Of a stretch of DNA of 39,829 nucleotides, positions 23,801 through 31,681 are shown one piece after another; positions within the stretch are counted from its first letter, which is position 1; every line of letters starts with the position of its first letter. The stretch spans positions 1 through 39,829 of the forward strand of contig NZ_JAUSNF010000023.1 in the NCBI RefSeq assembly GCF_030646255.1, in the 5' to 3' direction. Made by a program: the position numbers and the translations under genes. The notes below the pieces were generated by a model. The model had not been told where the DNA came from. It made no database searches and saw only the letters and a list, made by a program, of their open reading frames with translations. The stretch is from Candidatus Burarchaeum sp. GTDB lineage: Archaea > Micrarchaeota > Micrarchaeia > Burarchaeales > Burarchaeaceae.

Positions 23801-24577
23801 ATGGCCGGGATTGGCAAAGTTGAAAAGTACATGCTCGAGAAGCTCCAGTCCGAAGGTGCAATGCTCTTTGCGCTCATAGACCCTCTCGACCACAAGGACC
23901 TTGAGAGCGCTACCAAGCATGCAAAAGAGGCTTGCGAGGCTGGCTCGGACGTTCTACTCATCGGCGGCTCGATAGGCGTGCAGGGTTCCATCTTGGACCA
24001 GCTCGCCAAGCGCGTAAAGGAAAGCGTGAACATACCCGTCGTGCTTTTCCCAGGCAACATCTCAACGCTTACAACTTATGCAGATGCAGTCTACTACATG
24101 TCCCTGCGCAACTCGCGCAATCCCTACTGGATTGCACAGGCTCAAACTTTGGCTGCGCACACCGTAAAGAAAGCGGGTATCGAGCCCCTGCCCGTGGGAT
24201 ACATTGTGGTCGAGCCCGGCGGCACGGTGGGCTGGGTGGGCGATGTGAATATCGTGCCGCGCGACAAGCCGCAAATAGCGTCTGCGCTCGCGCTTGGCGC
24301 GCAATATTCCGGATGCAGGTTTATACTTACGGACACGGGCTCAGCACCCGCTGATGGGCCGGTGCCCACGGAAATGGTGTCTGCAGTCAGGCAGTCCATC
24401 GACGTGCCGTATATAGTAGCTGGCGGCATACGCAAGCCCGAGCAGGCGCGTGCAATCGTAAAAGCCGGCGCAGATGCAATTCATGTTGGAACTGCAATTG
24501 AGCAGGCCAGCGACGTAAAGAAGCTGATGGGCGCGCTTGTGAAGGCCGTCAAGGAAGAGGGACGGAAGCGCGTGTAA
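23801..24577 (+). CDS. Geranylgeranylglyceryl phosphate synthase
   Basis: The first committed enzyme of archaeal ether-lipid synthesis; it joins geranylgeranyl diphosphate to sn-glycerol 1-phosphate. A TIM-barrel of 258 residues. Seen: LFALIDPLDHKD near 20, LLIGGSIGVQG near 50, VVLFPGNISTLTTYADAVYYMS near 80, GYIVVEPGGTVGWVG near 135, and VAGGIRKPEQARAIVKAGADAIHVGTAIE near 205-233 for phosphate binding. GGAGGT six bases before ATG 23801 fixes the start, and TTTTTAAGG near 23752 is the TATA box. Firm evidence that the genome is archaeal. Confidence 0.97.
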   Translation: MAGIGKVEKYMLEKLQSEGAMLFALIDPLDHKDLESATKHAKEACEAGSDVLLIGGSIGVQGSILDQLAKRVKESVNIPVVLFPGNISTLTTYADAVYYMSLRNSRNPYWIAQAQTLAAHTVKKAGIEPLPVGYIVVEPGGTVGWVGDVNIVPRDKPQIASALALGAQYSGCRFILTDTGSAPADGPVPTEMVSAVRQSIDVPYIVAGGIRKPEQARAIVKAGADAIHVGTAIEQASDVKKLMGALVKAVKEEGRKRV

Positions 24578-24640
24578 GCAGGCAAGGACGCGAAGACGGT
24601 GAAGGCATAACTGCGCGTGTGTACGCAAGAGGCGAATGCA

Positions 24641-25462
24641 ATGAATCTTCTCACTAAATATCTGAATGCAAGGCGCGCAAAGAACAGCGTGCTCTGCGTG
24701 GGCCTTGACCCTGCCTCGCCCTACATGCGCAAGGAAGGAGGGCAGGCAGTTCCCATGGAATACTTCAAGACAGCAAGCGAGCTCGAAGGCCTCCTGTCCT
24801 TCTGCCTCGAGATAATCGAGAAGACGGGCAAGTGGGCCACGGCATTCAAGCTCAATGCGCAGTATGCGCTGCCCTTCTCGCTCGCAGACTACAAGCGCAT
24901 AACCAGTGCTATAAAAAAGCAGAACTCCATTTCAATTCTCGACATCAAGCTGGGCGACATCGGCTCCTCCAACGAGGCATGCTTCTACTGGGCTGCGCAG
25001 GCAGGCTTTGACGCCGTAACCTTCTCGCCGTTTGCAGGCAATGTCGGCGAGGCCGCAAGGCAGGCGCGCGAGCGCGGCCTCGGCCTCTTCGTTCTCACGC
25101 TAATGAGCAATCCTGAGGCAGGCACTTTCATGCGCGCGCCAATTGCAAATGCAGCCGGCACAACGCAGCCTGCCTATCTCTGGATAGCGCAGGAGATAGC
25201 AAAGAACGGCATTGAGGGTGCGGTCGTGGGCGCCACGAATACTAATGCATTGGAGCTCAAGCAGATACGGGATGCCGTGGGCAAGGACGTAATATTTCTC
25301 GTGCCGGGCATAGGCGCTCAGGGCGGGGATTCCGAGCGCATCTTCAACCACGGAGGCGAGAACCTGCTTATAAATGTTGGGCGGAGCATAATCAACTCCT
25401 CCAACCCGCGCAAGGCGGCCGAGGATTTCTGCGCTAACTTCAGGGGCATGAAAAAGCAATAG
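24641..25462 (+). CDS. pyrF: Orotidine 5'-phosphate decarboxylase, type 2
   Basis: It converts OMP to UMP. A 273-residue protein of the longer OMPDC group: opening VLCVGLDPASPYM, the catalytic region SILDIKLGDIGSSNEACFYWA (D-x-K-x-x-D is here DIKLGDI), VTFSPFAGNVG, VVGATN, and the phosphate loop FLVPGIGAQGGD with LLINVGRSIINSS. I prefer the ATG at 24641, with GAGG ahead of it, over an ATG eight codons upstream. pyrE follows after 26 bases, so pyrF-pyrE is one operon covering the last two steps of UMP synthesis. The type 2 enzyme is more common in bacteria than in archaea. Confidence 0.95.
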   Translation: MNLLTKYLNARRAKNSVLCVGLDPASPYMRKEGGQAVPMEYFKTASELEGLLSFCLEIIEKTGKWATAFKLNAQYALPFSLADYKRITSAIKKQNSISILDIKLGDIGSSNEACFYWAAQAGFDAVTFSPFAGNVGEAARQARERGLGLFVLTLMSNPEAGTFMRAPIANAAGTTQPAYLWIAQEIAKNGIEGAVVGATNTNALELKQIRDAVGKDVIFLVPGIGAQGGDSERIFNHGGENLLINVGRSIINSSNPRKAAEDFCANFRGMKKQ

Positions 25463-25488
25463 CATTTACTACAAACGAGGCGGTTGCA

Positions 25489-26157
25489 ATGAACGAAGAA
25501 CTACTGAAATTTTTGCTCAAGAAGAATGCGCTCAAGTTCGGCCAGTTTGCGCTCAAGTCAGGCCGTACGAGCCCCTACTTCTTCAGCACGGGCTCGCTCG
25601 ATGATGCCGAGTCACTCCTGAAGGTGGGCGAGGCCTATGCGCAGATGATTGTCGAGAATGACATCGAGTTTGATGCAATCCTCGGGCCTGCGTACAAGGG
25701 CATACCGCTGGCAGTCGCAACGGGCGAGTCGCTCTTCCGCTTGCACAACCGCAACACGCGTATGATCTACGACCGGAAGGAAGAGAAGCAGCACGGTGTT
25801 GAGGGCGAGCGCTTCTTTGTTGGCAACCTCATGCGCGGCGACCGCTTACTGATGATTGACGACGTTATGACAACTGGCTTTACAAAATTCGCAATGCTCG
25901 ACAAGCTCAAGGGCATGAATATGGAACTGTCCGTGCCCGCGCTCGCAATCCTAATGGACCGCGAGGAGACAGACGAGAACGGCAAGAGCGCGCTGGACGA
26001 GCTGGCCGCACGCGGCGTGCGCACCTATCCTATCCTGAAAGTCAGCGAGGTCTTTGAATATTTGCTCGAGCGCGACATTGACGGCAAGGTTTACGTCAAC
26101 CAGCAGCAGTACGGTTTATTCGAGGAGTACAACAAAAAATACGGCACCCGTAAATAG
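25489..26157 (+). CDS. pyrE: Orotate phosphoribosyltransferase
   Basis: It joins orotate to PRPP to give OMP, the step before pyrF. The 222-residue protein shows KFGQFALKSGRTSPYFFSTG near residues 15-35, LGPAYKGIPLAVATG near 65-80, and the PRPP-binding motif LLMIDDVMTTGFTKFAML near 118-135. The C-terminus is regular. The ribosome site GAGGCGG resembles the one before pyrF. The operon ends here; the promoter of tRNA-Gln begins about 30 bases after the stop. Confidence 0.96.
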   Translation: MNEELLKFLLKKNALKFGQFALKSGRTSPYFFSTGSLDDAESLLKVGEAYAQMIVENDIEFDAILGPAYKGIPLAVATGESLFRLHNRNTRMIYDRKEEKQHGVEGERFFVGNLMRGDRLLMIDDVMTTGFTKFAMLDKLKGMNMELSVPALAILMDREETDENGKSALDELAARGVRTYPILKVSEVFEYLLERDIDGKVYVNQQQYGLFEEYNKKYGTRK

Positions 26158-26185
26158 GTCTGCGCCGGCCGCACCGATAGGAACG

Positions 26186-26428
26186 GTTTTTATACTAATT
26201 CTGCCTAAAGGAGGGTTACACGCATTCCGCGTGAGGTGGAATGGCGTGCACTTTCCCTGCGGGGAACACACATTCCTTTCGGGAATGGTGCCCCTTTCCG
26301 TCTTCGGGACGGAAAGAGCGCGTCGAGAAAGATGGACCCACGGAAACCGTAGGCAAGGAAAAAGGGAAAGTAGCAGGAAACCGAGGCCCTCTAAGAGGGA
26401 GTTCTTAAAAGAACCGCAGGTTCTTTTA
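26186..26428 (+). ncRNA. Structured leader of tRNA-Gln: hairpin array C/D
   Basis: A TATA box GTTTTTATACTA (26186-26197) should start transcription near 26217. Between there and the tRNA lie stacked hairpins with arms 26223-26230/26236-26243, 26271-26276/26282-26287 (CATTCC/GGAATG) and 26294-26302/26308-26316 around TTCGG. The final stem 26406-26415/26419-26428 (10 bp, loop GCA) ends directly before tRNA base 1. ACTTTCCC (26250-26257) can pair with GGGAAAGT (26364-26371) over a distance. Bases 26207-26230 and 26282-26298 match array A. There is no open reading frame of note. A processed ncRNA is possible. Confidence 0.7.
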
Positions 26429-26693
26429 GGGGTCATGGTGCAACTTGGCAGCACGGCAGTGGGCGCTTCTTTCTTTTCGAAAGAAAGAAGCCCCGGGCAA
26501 GAAAGAAAACGGGGTAATAGCCGCGCCTAAGCTCCAGAGGATTTCTTTTGTGAAAAGGAATCTACGGATTTGCCAATGTTAGTTACAGGTATTGCGACGC
26601 GGCCGCGAGGCCGCGGATGAGCGGATTTCTGGAACTGCAGATTATTCTGCGAGGAGAGACCTGTAAGTCGGGGTTCAAATCCCCGTGGCCCCA
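26429..26693 (+). tRNA. tRNA-Gln (anticodon CTG) interrupted by two introns (about 166 and 26 bases)
   Basis: Exon 1 is 26429-26460, exon 2 about 26627-26640, exon 3 about 26667-26693. Joined they give a 73-base tRNA: acceptor GGGGTCA/TGGCCCC, D-arm GTGC/GCAC, anticodon stem GCAGT/ACTGC, loop TTCTGGA with U33, T-arm CGGGG/CCCCG, A73, and A15-U48. Intron positions near 31/32 and 45/46 are not the usual one. Intron 1 has a 15-bp hairpin (26461-26494, one bulge) and a GCGA-capped stem (26598-26615). TTACAGGT (26583-26590) pairs with ACCTGTAA (26659-26666), linking the two introns. A strict bulge-helix-bulge is not obvious, so boundaries are good to 1-3 bases. Alternative: tRNA-Ala (TGC), disfavoured since G3-U70 is absent. 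Confidence 0.65.
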
Positions 26694-26716
26694 CTAATAT
26701 TCACAAAGGTGTTTGG

Positions 26717-28132
26717 TTGAATGCGAAAACAGCTGCATCCGTCCCGTTCCTGCTGGCCTTGCTGTTCACGCTATTCCTCATGCCTGCAGCCTCTGCCTAC
26801 TGGGCCGAGACCATCCAGGTGAAGGTAATCTCCTCGTCCGGCTACCCCGTGCCCGACGTTCCCGTCACAATAAAATACCAGTACCAGGTTAGCGTCGAGA
26901 ACTTCTACATCAGCGGCACATTCGATACGGGCGAGTCCGGAACCGGCGGCTATGTGGATGAAAATCCCGAAGGCATTACAGCTGCAGACCTTGGCGTGAA
27001 AGAAACAGCAACCCACATAATAATCGAGAAGAAGGTGGTCGACCTCGACCTGCTCGACGGGCTCGTGCAGGGAAAAACAAATGCTGACGGAATTTTCGAG
27101 ACCGGCCTGATAGACTATGTGGATTTCGGCGAGGTTAAGGAATATCTGATAATTGTGGGCAACGAGCATCGGCGCACTGCCTTCGGCGAGAATATGCAGG
27201 GCACTAAGCACGTCGAGCTCTTCATGGTCGGGGACAATGTGAGGCGCATAGTCTTGCGCACAGTTGACGGCTCCGGCAGGTCGCTGGCCAATGTCTCTGC
27301 GTTCGTGCAATGCGGCGCAAATAATCAGAGCGGTTCAACTGACAAGTACGGCATATTCGCTTTCTATGCATTCACTGGCAGCACCTGCGGCGCTTCCTTT
27401 TCATTCGGCTCGATCACGCGCAGTGAAACCCTGCCAAACCTGGCAACCGACCTTGTGCTCAACGTGCCCCTGCAGGTCTACGACCTCGCAATCCAGGTAG
27501 TTGATGACGCCGGCTTTCCCATCACGGCAAACGTGCTTGTAGTGGGCTTCCCTCCAAACGCAACCGATGAAAACGGGCGCTTTTCCATCCGTCAGTTTCC
27601 TGCCTCGAGCGCGCAGGTCAGCATAACTCATAACAATAGGCAGCAGGTCGTGCAGGTCGAGCTCACAAGCAATGATTTCTTCACAGTTGCCTTCGACCTC
27701 ACAGAGCCCGCCATAAGCCAGGTAAGCCATGCGCTGGATGCAAACGGCATTGCCCGCATAACTGCCACAATAAGCGACCGCGGCGCGCATCCCTCCCCCA
27801 TCTCCGCAGCCTATGTGCGTTACTCTACAAACAAGCGCAAGTGGACTTCGCTCCCGATGCATCCTGCAGGCGCCTATGAGTTCGAAGCAGCATTGCCTGT
27901 CCAGGAGCCCGGTGCCGAAGTCTTCTACATAATCGAGGCACTGGACGCCCGCGCAAACAAGGCCATTTCTCCTGAATATAGCTACCTGATGCCTGAGAAA
28001 GCAGCGCCTCCGCAACCTCCTATCTCATCAACCGGCCTGAACATCTTCGGCATACACGTCGACTTCATCTTCTTCGTTCCGATAGTGCTGGTACTACTGG
28101 CAATTATCATCTATAAACTCCGATCGAGTTAG
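26717..28132 (+). CDS. Secreted, membrane-anchored protein, paralog of 18731
   Basis: A 471-residue surface protein. It has a signal peptide (residues 1-27, ending ASAYW), a conserved N-terminal domain shared with the protein at 18731 (VPVTIKYQYQ, GTGGYVDE, KEYLIIVGNEHRR), two or three Ig-like or CarboxypepD_reg-like segments (LAIQVVDDAGFPITANVLVVG, TDENGRFSI), an FN3-like domain near 340-430 (AYVRYSTNKRKWTSLPM), and a C-terminal membrane helix (FIFFVPIVLVLLAIIIYKL) with almost no tail. It starts at TTG 26717 with AGGTG ahead, 24 bases after tRNA-Gln, and is probably read from the tRNA promoter. An envelope role is inferred. Confidence 0.85.
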   Translation: MNAKTAASVPFLLALLFTLFLMPAASAYWAETIQVKVISSSGYPVPDVPVTIKYQYQVSVENFYISGTFDTGESGTGGYVDENPEGITAADLGVKETATHIIIEKKVVDLDLLDGLVQGKTNADGIFETGLIDYVDFGEVKEYLIIVGNEHRRTAFGENMQGTKHVELFMVGDNVRRIVLRTVDGSGRSLANVSAFVQCGANNQSGSTDKYGIFAFYAFTGSTCGASFSFGSITRSETLPNLATDLVLNVPLQVYDLAIQVVDDAGFPITANVLVVGFPPNATDENGRFSIRQFPASSAQVSITHNNRQQVVQVELTSNDFFTVAFDLTEPAISQVSHALDANGIARITATISDRGAHPSPISAAYVRYSTNKRKWTSLPMHPAGAYEFEAALPVQEPGAEVFYIIEALDARANKAISPEYSYLMPEKAAPPQPPISSTGLNIFGIHVDFIFFVPIVLVLLAIIIYKLRSS

Positions 28133-28139
28133 AAACCTA

Positions 28140-30881
28140 CTATCTCCTTTCTCCATAGTCTCTCATAAATGCCATATACTCCTTAAGCTGCTCTTCGGTT
28201 ATGGACGGCCTGCGGCTGCCAATAATCTCGTTCAGCTGCACTGCGCTGAGCTGCCTTTCCTCGCCCTTCAGCTTGGCCCGCACGAGCCCCATGCGCGCCT
28301 CCTGGCAGATTGAAACTATGTCCGCGCCGCTGAATTCCTCAGTCTTCTGCGCCAGCGAGTCCAGGTCAATGTCCATGAGGTCAAGGCCCGCAAGCGCATT
28401 CTTCAAAATATCCTTCCGCGCCCGCTCATCGGGCGGCGGGATGTATAGTATCTTGTCAAACCTGCCCGGCCTCATGAGTGCGGAGTCTATCATTGCCGGC
28501 TTGTTTGTTGCGCCCACGAGCATCACGTTCTTGAGCTCCTTTACGCCGTCAAGCTCATTGAGCAGCTGCGCAACCACGCTCTCAGTCAAGTGGCTCGCGT
28601 ACATGCCGCGCGCAGGCGCAATGGCCTCAATCTCATCTATGAATATCAATGCCGGCGTATTCTCCTTCGCGCGGTTGAACGTCTCCTTTATGGCCTGCAC
28701 AGCGCCCTCATACCCGTTCTTCATCATGTCGGCCCCGCTTATCTGCAGGAAAGTAGCCTTGAGTTCACTCGTGGCAGCCTTCACAATCATGGTCTTGCCG
28801 CATCCGGGCGGGCCGAACAGCAGCAGGCCTTTTGCAGGCCTCACCTTGTAGAGTTTCATCAAGTCCTCATGCAGCAGCGGCAGCTCAATGGCTTCAAGCA
28901 ACACCTGTTTCACATCCTCCAGCCCCACCACGTCCTGCCACTTGACCTTCCTCTCCTCTTTCTCGGGCTCCTGCTCCTCGCGCACTGCGCCCGAGCGCCT
29001 CTCGAAGTCCATCTTGAACTGTTCGTACTCCTCAAGCGAGGCCAGCGACACGCTGGGCTTCAGGGACTTGAGCACCTTTACGAAATCAGCCATTTCCACA
29101 GGCTCAACCACATTGCTCTTGGCCGCAGTCCTCGCAGCCTGCCTTGCAGCCTCGGTGCACGCATTCGCTATGTCTGCGCCCGAGTACCTCTCGCTTATGC
29201 GCGCCAGCTTCTCGAAGTCAACGTCATCCGCAAGCGGCATCTTGCCCGCGTGCACCTTGAAAATCGCCTCGCGCGCCTTGGCATCGGGCAGCGGCATGTA
29301 GATTATCTTGTCCACCCTGCCTGGCCTGAGCAGCGCGGGGTCGAGCATGTTCGGCACGTTTGTCGCGCCAATCACAATCACATTTGCCTTGCTCGCGAAC
29401 CCGTCCAGCTCCTGCAGGAAAAGGCTCATGATGCGCGGCGCCACATCATCCGCGCTGTATTTGTCGCGCCTCTTCCCAATTGCATCAATCTCATCAAAGA
29501 AAAGTATGCACGGCGCATTCTTGCGCGCAATCGTGAAAAGCTCGCTAATATTCTTCTCGCTCTCTCCATACCACTGCGAGAGAAGTTCAGAGCATTTAAT
29601 GTAGTAGAATCCCACGTCCAATTCTTTCGCAAGCGCGCGCATAATCAACGTCTTGCCCGTGCCGGGCGGGCCAAAGAGCAGGATGCCCTTGGGCGGCTTT
29701 ATGCCATATGCAATCGCAAGCTCCTTCCGCTGCACGGGCCAAACAATGGTCTCAGTCAGCTCATCCTTCAAATCCTCGTAGCCGCCCACATTCGCAAGGC
29801 TGTCAACTCCTGAGCTTGTGCTCAAATCCTCTATCCCAAACTTCCCGAACTTGCCCGTCTTCTCAGCCTTCATCACAGCCCTCTCGCGCGACACCTTGAT
29901 GTGCCCGCGCTCGAGCAAAGCCACTATGACTACTGTCGCGCCCACAAACACAAATATGAGCGGGTTGAAGGCCTGGCCCGATATGCCGCTGGCCAGGTAA
30001 TAGCCGCCAATCGCCACCACAAGCGAGAGTGAAGAAAGCACCTGTGAATTCGCGCCCTTCATGCGCGCGGGCAGGTAGCCGACCATGAAGAGCGTGAAGC
30101 CCCAGGCAAGAATCTGAATGAGCGCAGAGTCTGCAAACAGCAGGCCGAACGTATTCACCAGCACGCGGTTGATGGACGGGTTCAGCCCCTCAATCGCCTT
30201 TGCCGAGAATATGCTGCCCACGGCAGCCGGAATCTCAGCCGGTATTTTTGCGAACTCAACCACAGGCCGCGAGTCATGCGCCAGGAACGGGTCAAGCGGC
30301 CCGTATGCCGTAGCCGGGTCTTTCACAGGCATGAACGCGCTGTTCTGCCCGCCCCACAATGTGGTGAGCAGCAGGATGAAGAAGACTGCGGGCACGGAGA
30401 TGCGCAGGCTCATGCGCGAGCCTGCATAGAGTGCGGCAATAGTCATCGTAGGTATGACTATGCCGCCGAGGAACCCAAATGGCGCGGCTGCAAAAGGCGC
30501 CATGATGAGCACTGCCAGCATTGCAATCTTGGACCAGTGCTCGAATGCCTCGAACAGCGTGACAGCTATCACAAGGCCGAACAGCCATGCGAACAAAGGA
30601 GACTGGTAGGCAACTGCTGGGAATGCGACAACCACCATTACTATTGTGCCCAGGGGCGCTGACTTGTATGCCAGCGCGCCCGCAAGGGCCGCGATTATGA
30701 GCGAAGCTATCGGGCCGTAGAATGGGAAGCCCATCAGCAGGAAGAACGTGCCGAGGAAAACTAGCAAAGCGCGCGCAAGGCTCGGGTCCTCCTCAAGGTC
30801 CATGAGCACGGCCCTTACCTTGGCTTCCCTCATGGTCTTGGGCATGTGCCTTTCCCCGGCCTGTGCGCCTGCAGCTGGCAT
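28140..30881 (-). CDS. Membrane-anchored tandem AAA+ ATPase (Cdc48/p97-like, N-domain replaced by TM region)
   Basis: A 913-residue protein. Residues about 35-325 hold eight to ten hydrophobic segments with an extra-membrane stretch near 180-235. AAA1: Walker A GPPGTGKT (404-411), Walker B FFDEID (461-466), ELDGF, and LLRPGR (518-523). AAA2: GPPGCGKT (690-697), FIDEIE (747-752), ELDGV and LMRPGR. Both modules look catalytically intact. Cdc48 usually has a soluble N-domain and no membrane part. The first pore loop is aromatic (SQWYGESEKN), unlike typical Cdc48 D1. It probably pulls membrane proteins out of the bilayer for degradation; no protease domain is present. The start could be Met13. 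Confidence 0.9.
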   Translation of the reverse strand: MPAAGAQAGERHMPKTMREAKVRAVLMDLEEDPSLARALLVFLGTFFLLMGFPFYGPIASLIIAALAGALAYKSAPLGTIVMVVVAFPAVAYQSPLFAWLFGLVIAVTLFEAFEHWSKIAMLAVLIMAPFAAAPFGFLGGIVIPTMTIAALYAGSRMSLRISVPAVFFILLLTTLWGGQNSAFMPVKDPATAYGPLDPFLAHDSRPVVEFAKIPAEIPAAVGSIFSAKAIEGLNPSINRVLVNTFGLLFADSALIQILAWGFTLFMVGYLPARMKGANSQVLSSLSLVVAIGGYYLASGISGQAFNPLIFVFVGATVVIVALLERGHIKVSRERAVMKAEKTGKFGKFGIEDLSTSSGVDSLANVGGYEDLKDELTETIVWPVQRKELAIAYGIKPPKGILLFGPPGTGKTLIMRALAKELDVGFYYIKCSELLSQWYGESEKNISELFTIARKNAPCILFFDEIDAIGKRRDKYSADDVAPRIMSLFLQELDGFASKANVIVIGATNVPNMLDPALLRPGRVDKIIYMPLPDAKAREAIFKVHAGKMPLADDVDFEKLARISERYSGADIANACTEAARQAARTAAKSNVVEPVEMADFVKVLKSLKPSVSLASLEEYEQFKMDFERRSGAVREEQEPEKEERKVKWQDVVGLEDVKQVLLEAIELPLLHEDLMKLYKVRPAKGLLLFGPPGCGKTMIVKAATSELKATFLQISGADMMKNGYEGAVQAIKETFNRAKENTPALIFIDEIEAIAPARGMYASHLTESVVAQLLNELDGVKELKNVMLVGATNKPAMIDSALMRPGRFDKILYIPPPDERARKDILKNALAGLDLMDIDLDSLAQKTEEFSGADIVSICQEARMGLVRAKLKGEERQLSAVQLNEIIGSRRPSITEEQLKEYMAFMRDYGERR

Positions 30882-30942
30882 GGTTCGAGATATCAGGGAA
30901 ACTAATTAAGCTTACCTCTTGAGTTTCAAAGACGACTGCAAA

Positions 30943-31671
30943 CTAAGGTTTCCTTCTCCTGTTCGTGGTGAAAAATCCGTCCAATTCCCTGCCGCTTTCA
31001 GCCCCAGTGCCTTCAGCTTCCTGCCTTGCCTCGTCCTCCTCTTCCCTTTCGCTGGCCTCGTTCATCTTGCGCCGCATAATCTCCTGCCCAAGCATACCAA
31101 TCTCGCTCCTTACCGTGCCGCTGGTCTGGGTCATGATTGTCAGCAGGAGCGCCTGCGCAGGATTCGAGAACACGAATGACGAGCCGTACCTGCTGAAGAC
31201 CCTGTTGGCCCAGTCCTGGTACGCGACGTACTCGCCCCAGTCCTTCACGCCCGCCAGCAAGTTCGCATTTTCCTGCTTCAGCTGTGCGCCCCGCTCGCGC
31301 GTCATGCTGCCGTTCTGCACGCATAAGCCAATCTCATACTCAAAAATCGTTCCATTAAGCAGTTTGCAAGTATCCAGGCTCTCGCCCATTCCCGGAACCC
31401 GCATGAGCGCCTCGTAGAGATGGTGCGTATTCAGGAAATACGGGTTCACCGCACCTGTGCTCGTGCGCGGGCTTTCGAAAGCCCGCATGATGCTCACAAC
31501 CTGCGCTTTATTTTCATCAGGCAGCACCGTTTCCGGCGCCTGCAGGATTGCGCCGATGTTGTTGCAAAGCCCCTGCGCAGCCGCGAGTTCCGGCGGCCTG
31601 GCAACGGGCACGATAAGCGCAGCGGGCCTTTCCACGCCCTGTCGTGGTGAAATTTGCACAACCTCTGGCAT
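30943..31671 (-). CDS. Hypothetical soluble protein, 242 aa
   Basis: Not recognised. The protein is mostly helical with no membrane segment or signal peptide. A Cys in LCNNIGAI and others in DTCKLLNG and GLCVQNGSM could form a metal or disulfide group. The C-terminal 40 residues are very acidic and disordered-looking (SEREEEDEARQEAEG) and end in a basic RRRKP. AGGTG four bases before ATG 31671 sets the start, 10 bases after the stop of the secreted-protein gene, so the two form an operon. The middle helix region (DWGEYVAYQDWANRVFSRYG) might bind a partner. Confidence 0.65.
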   Translation of the reverse strand: MPEVVQISPRQGVERPAALIVPVARPPELAAAQGLCNNIGAILQAPETVLPDENKAQVVSIMRAFESPRTSTGAVNPYFLNTHHLYEALMRVPGMGESLDTCKLLNGTIFEYEIGLCVQNGSMTRERGAQLKQENANLLAGVKDWGEYVAYQDWANRVFSRYGSSFVFSNPAQALLLTIMTQTSGTVRSEIGMLGQEIMRRKMNEASEREEEDEARQEAEGTGAESGRELDGFFTTNRRRKP

Positions 31672-31681
31672 GTCACACCTA

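Noticed and set aside
26186-26428. RNase P RNA or SRP RNA in the leader before tRNA-Gln
   Set aside because: A segment near 26323-26337 and one near 26372-26390 recall RNase P conserved regions, but the P4 pairing and the CR-I and CR-V sequences do not fit, and no SRP helix 8 motif is present. A covariance search would decide.
26429-26693. tRNA-Ala with anticodon TGC
   Set aside because: The stem CAGGT/ACCTG with loop ATTGCGA is possible, but the acceptor lacks G3-U70 needed by AlaRS, while the Gln reading gives full pairing, a purine at 37 and A15-U48.
28140-30881. FtsH-type membrane protease
   Set aside because: There are two AAA modules and no HExxH zinc-protease motif after them.
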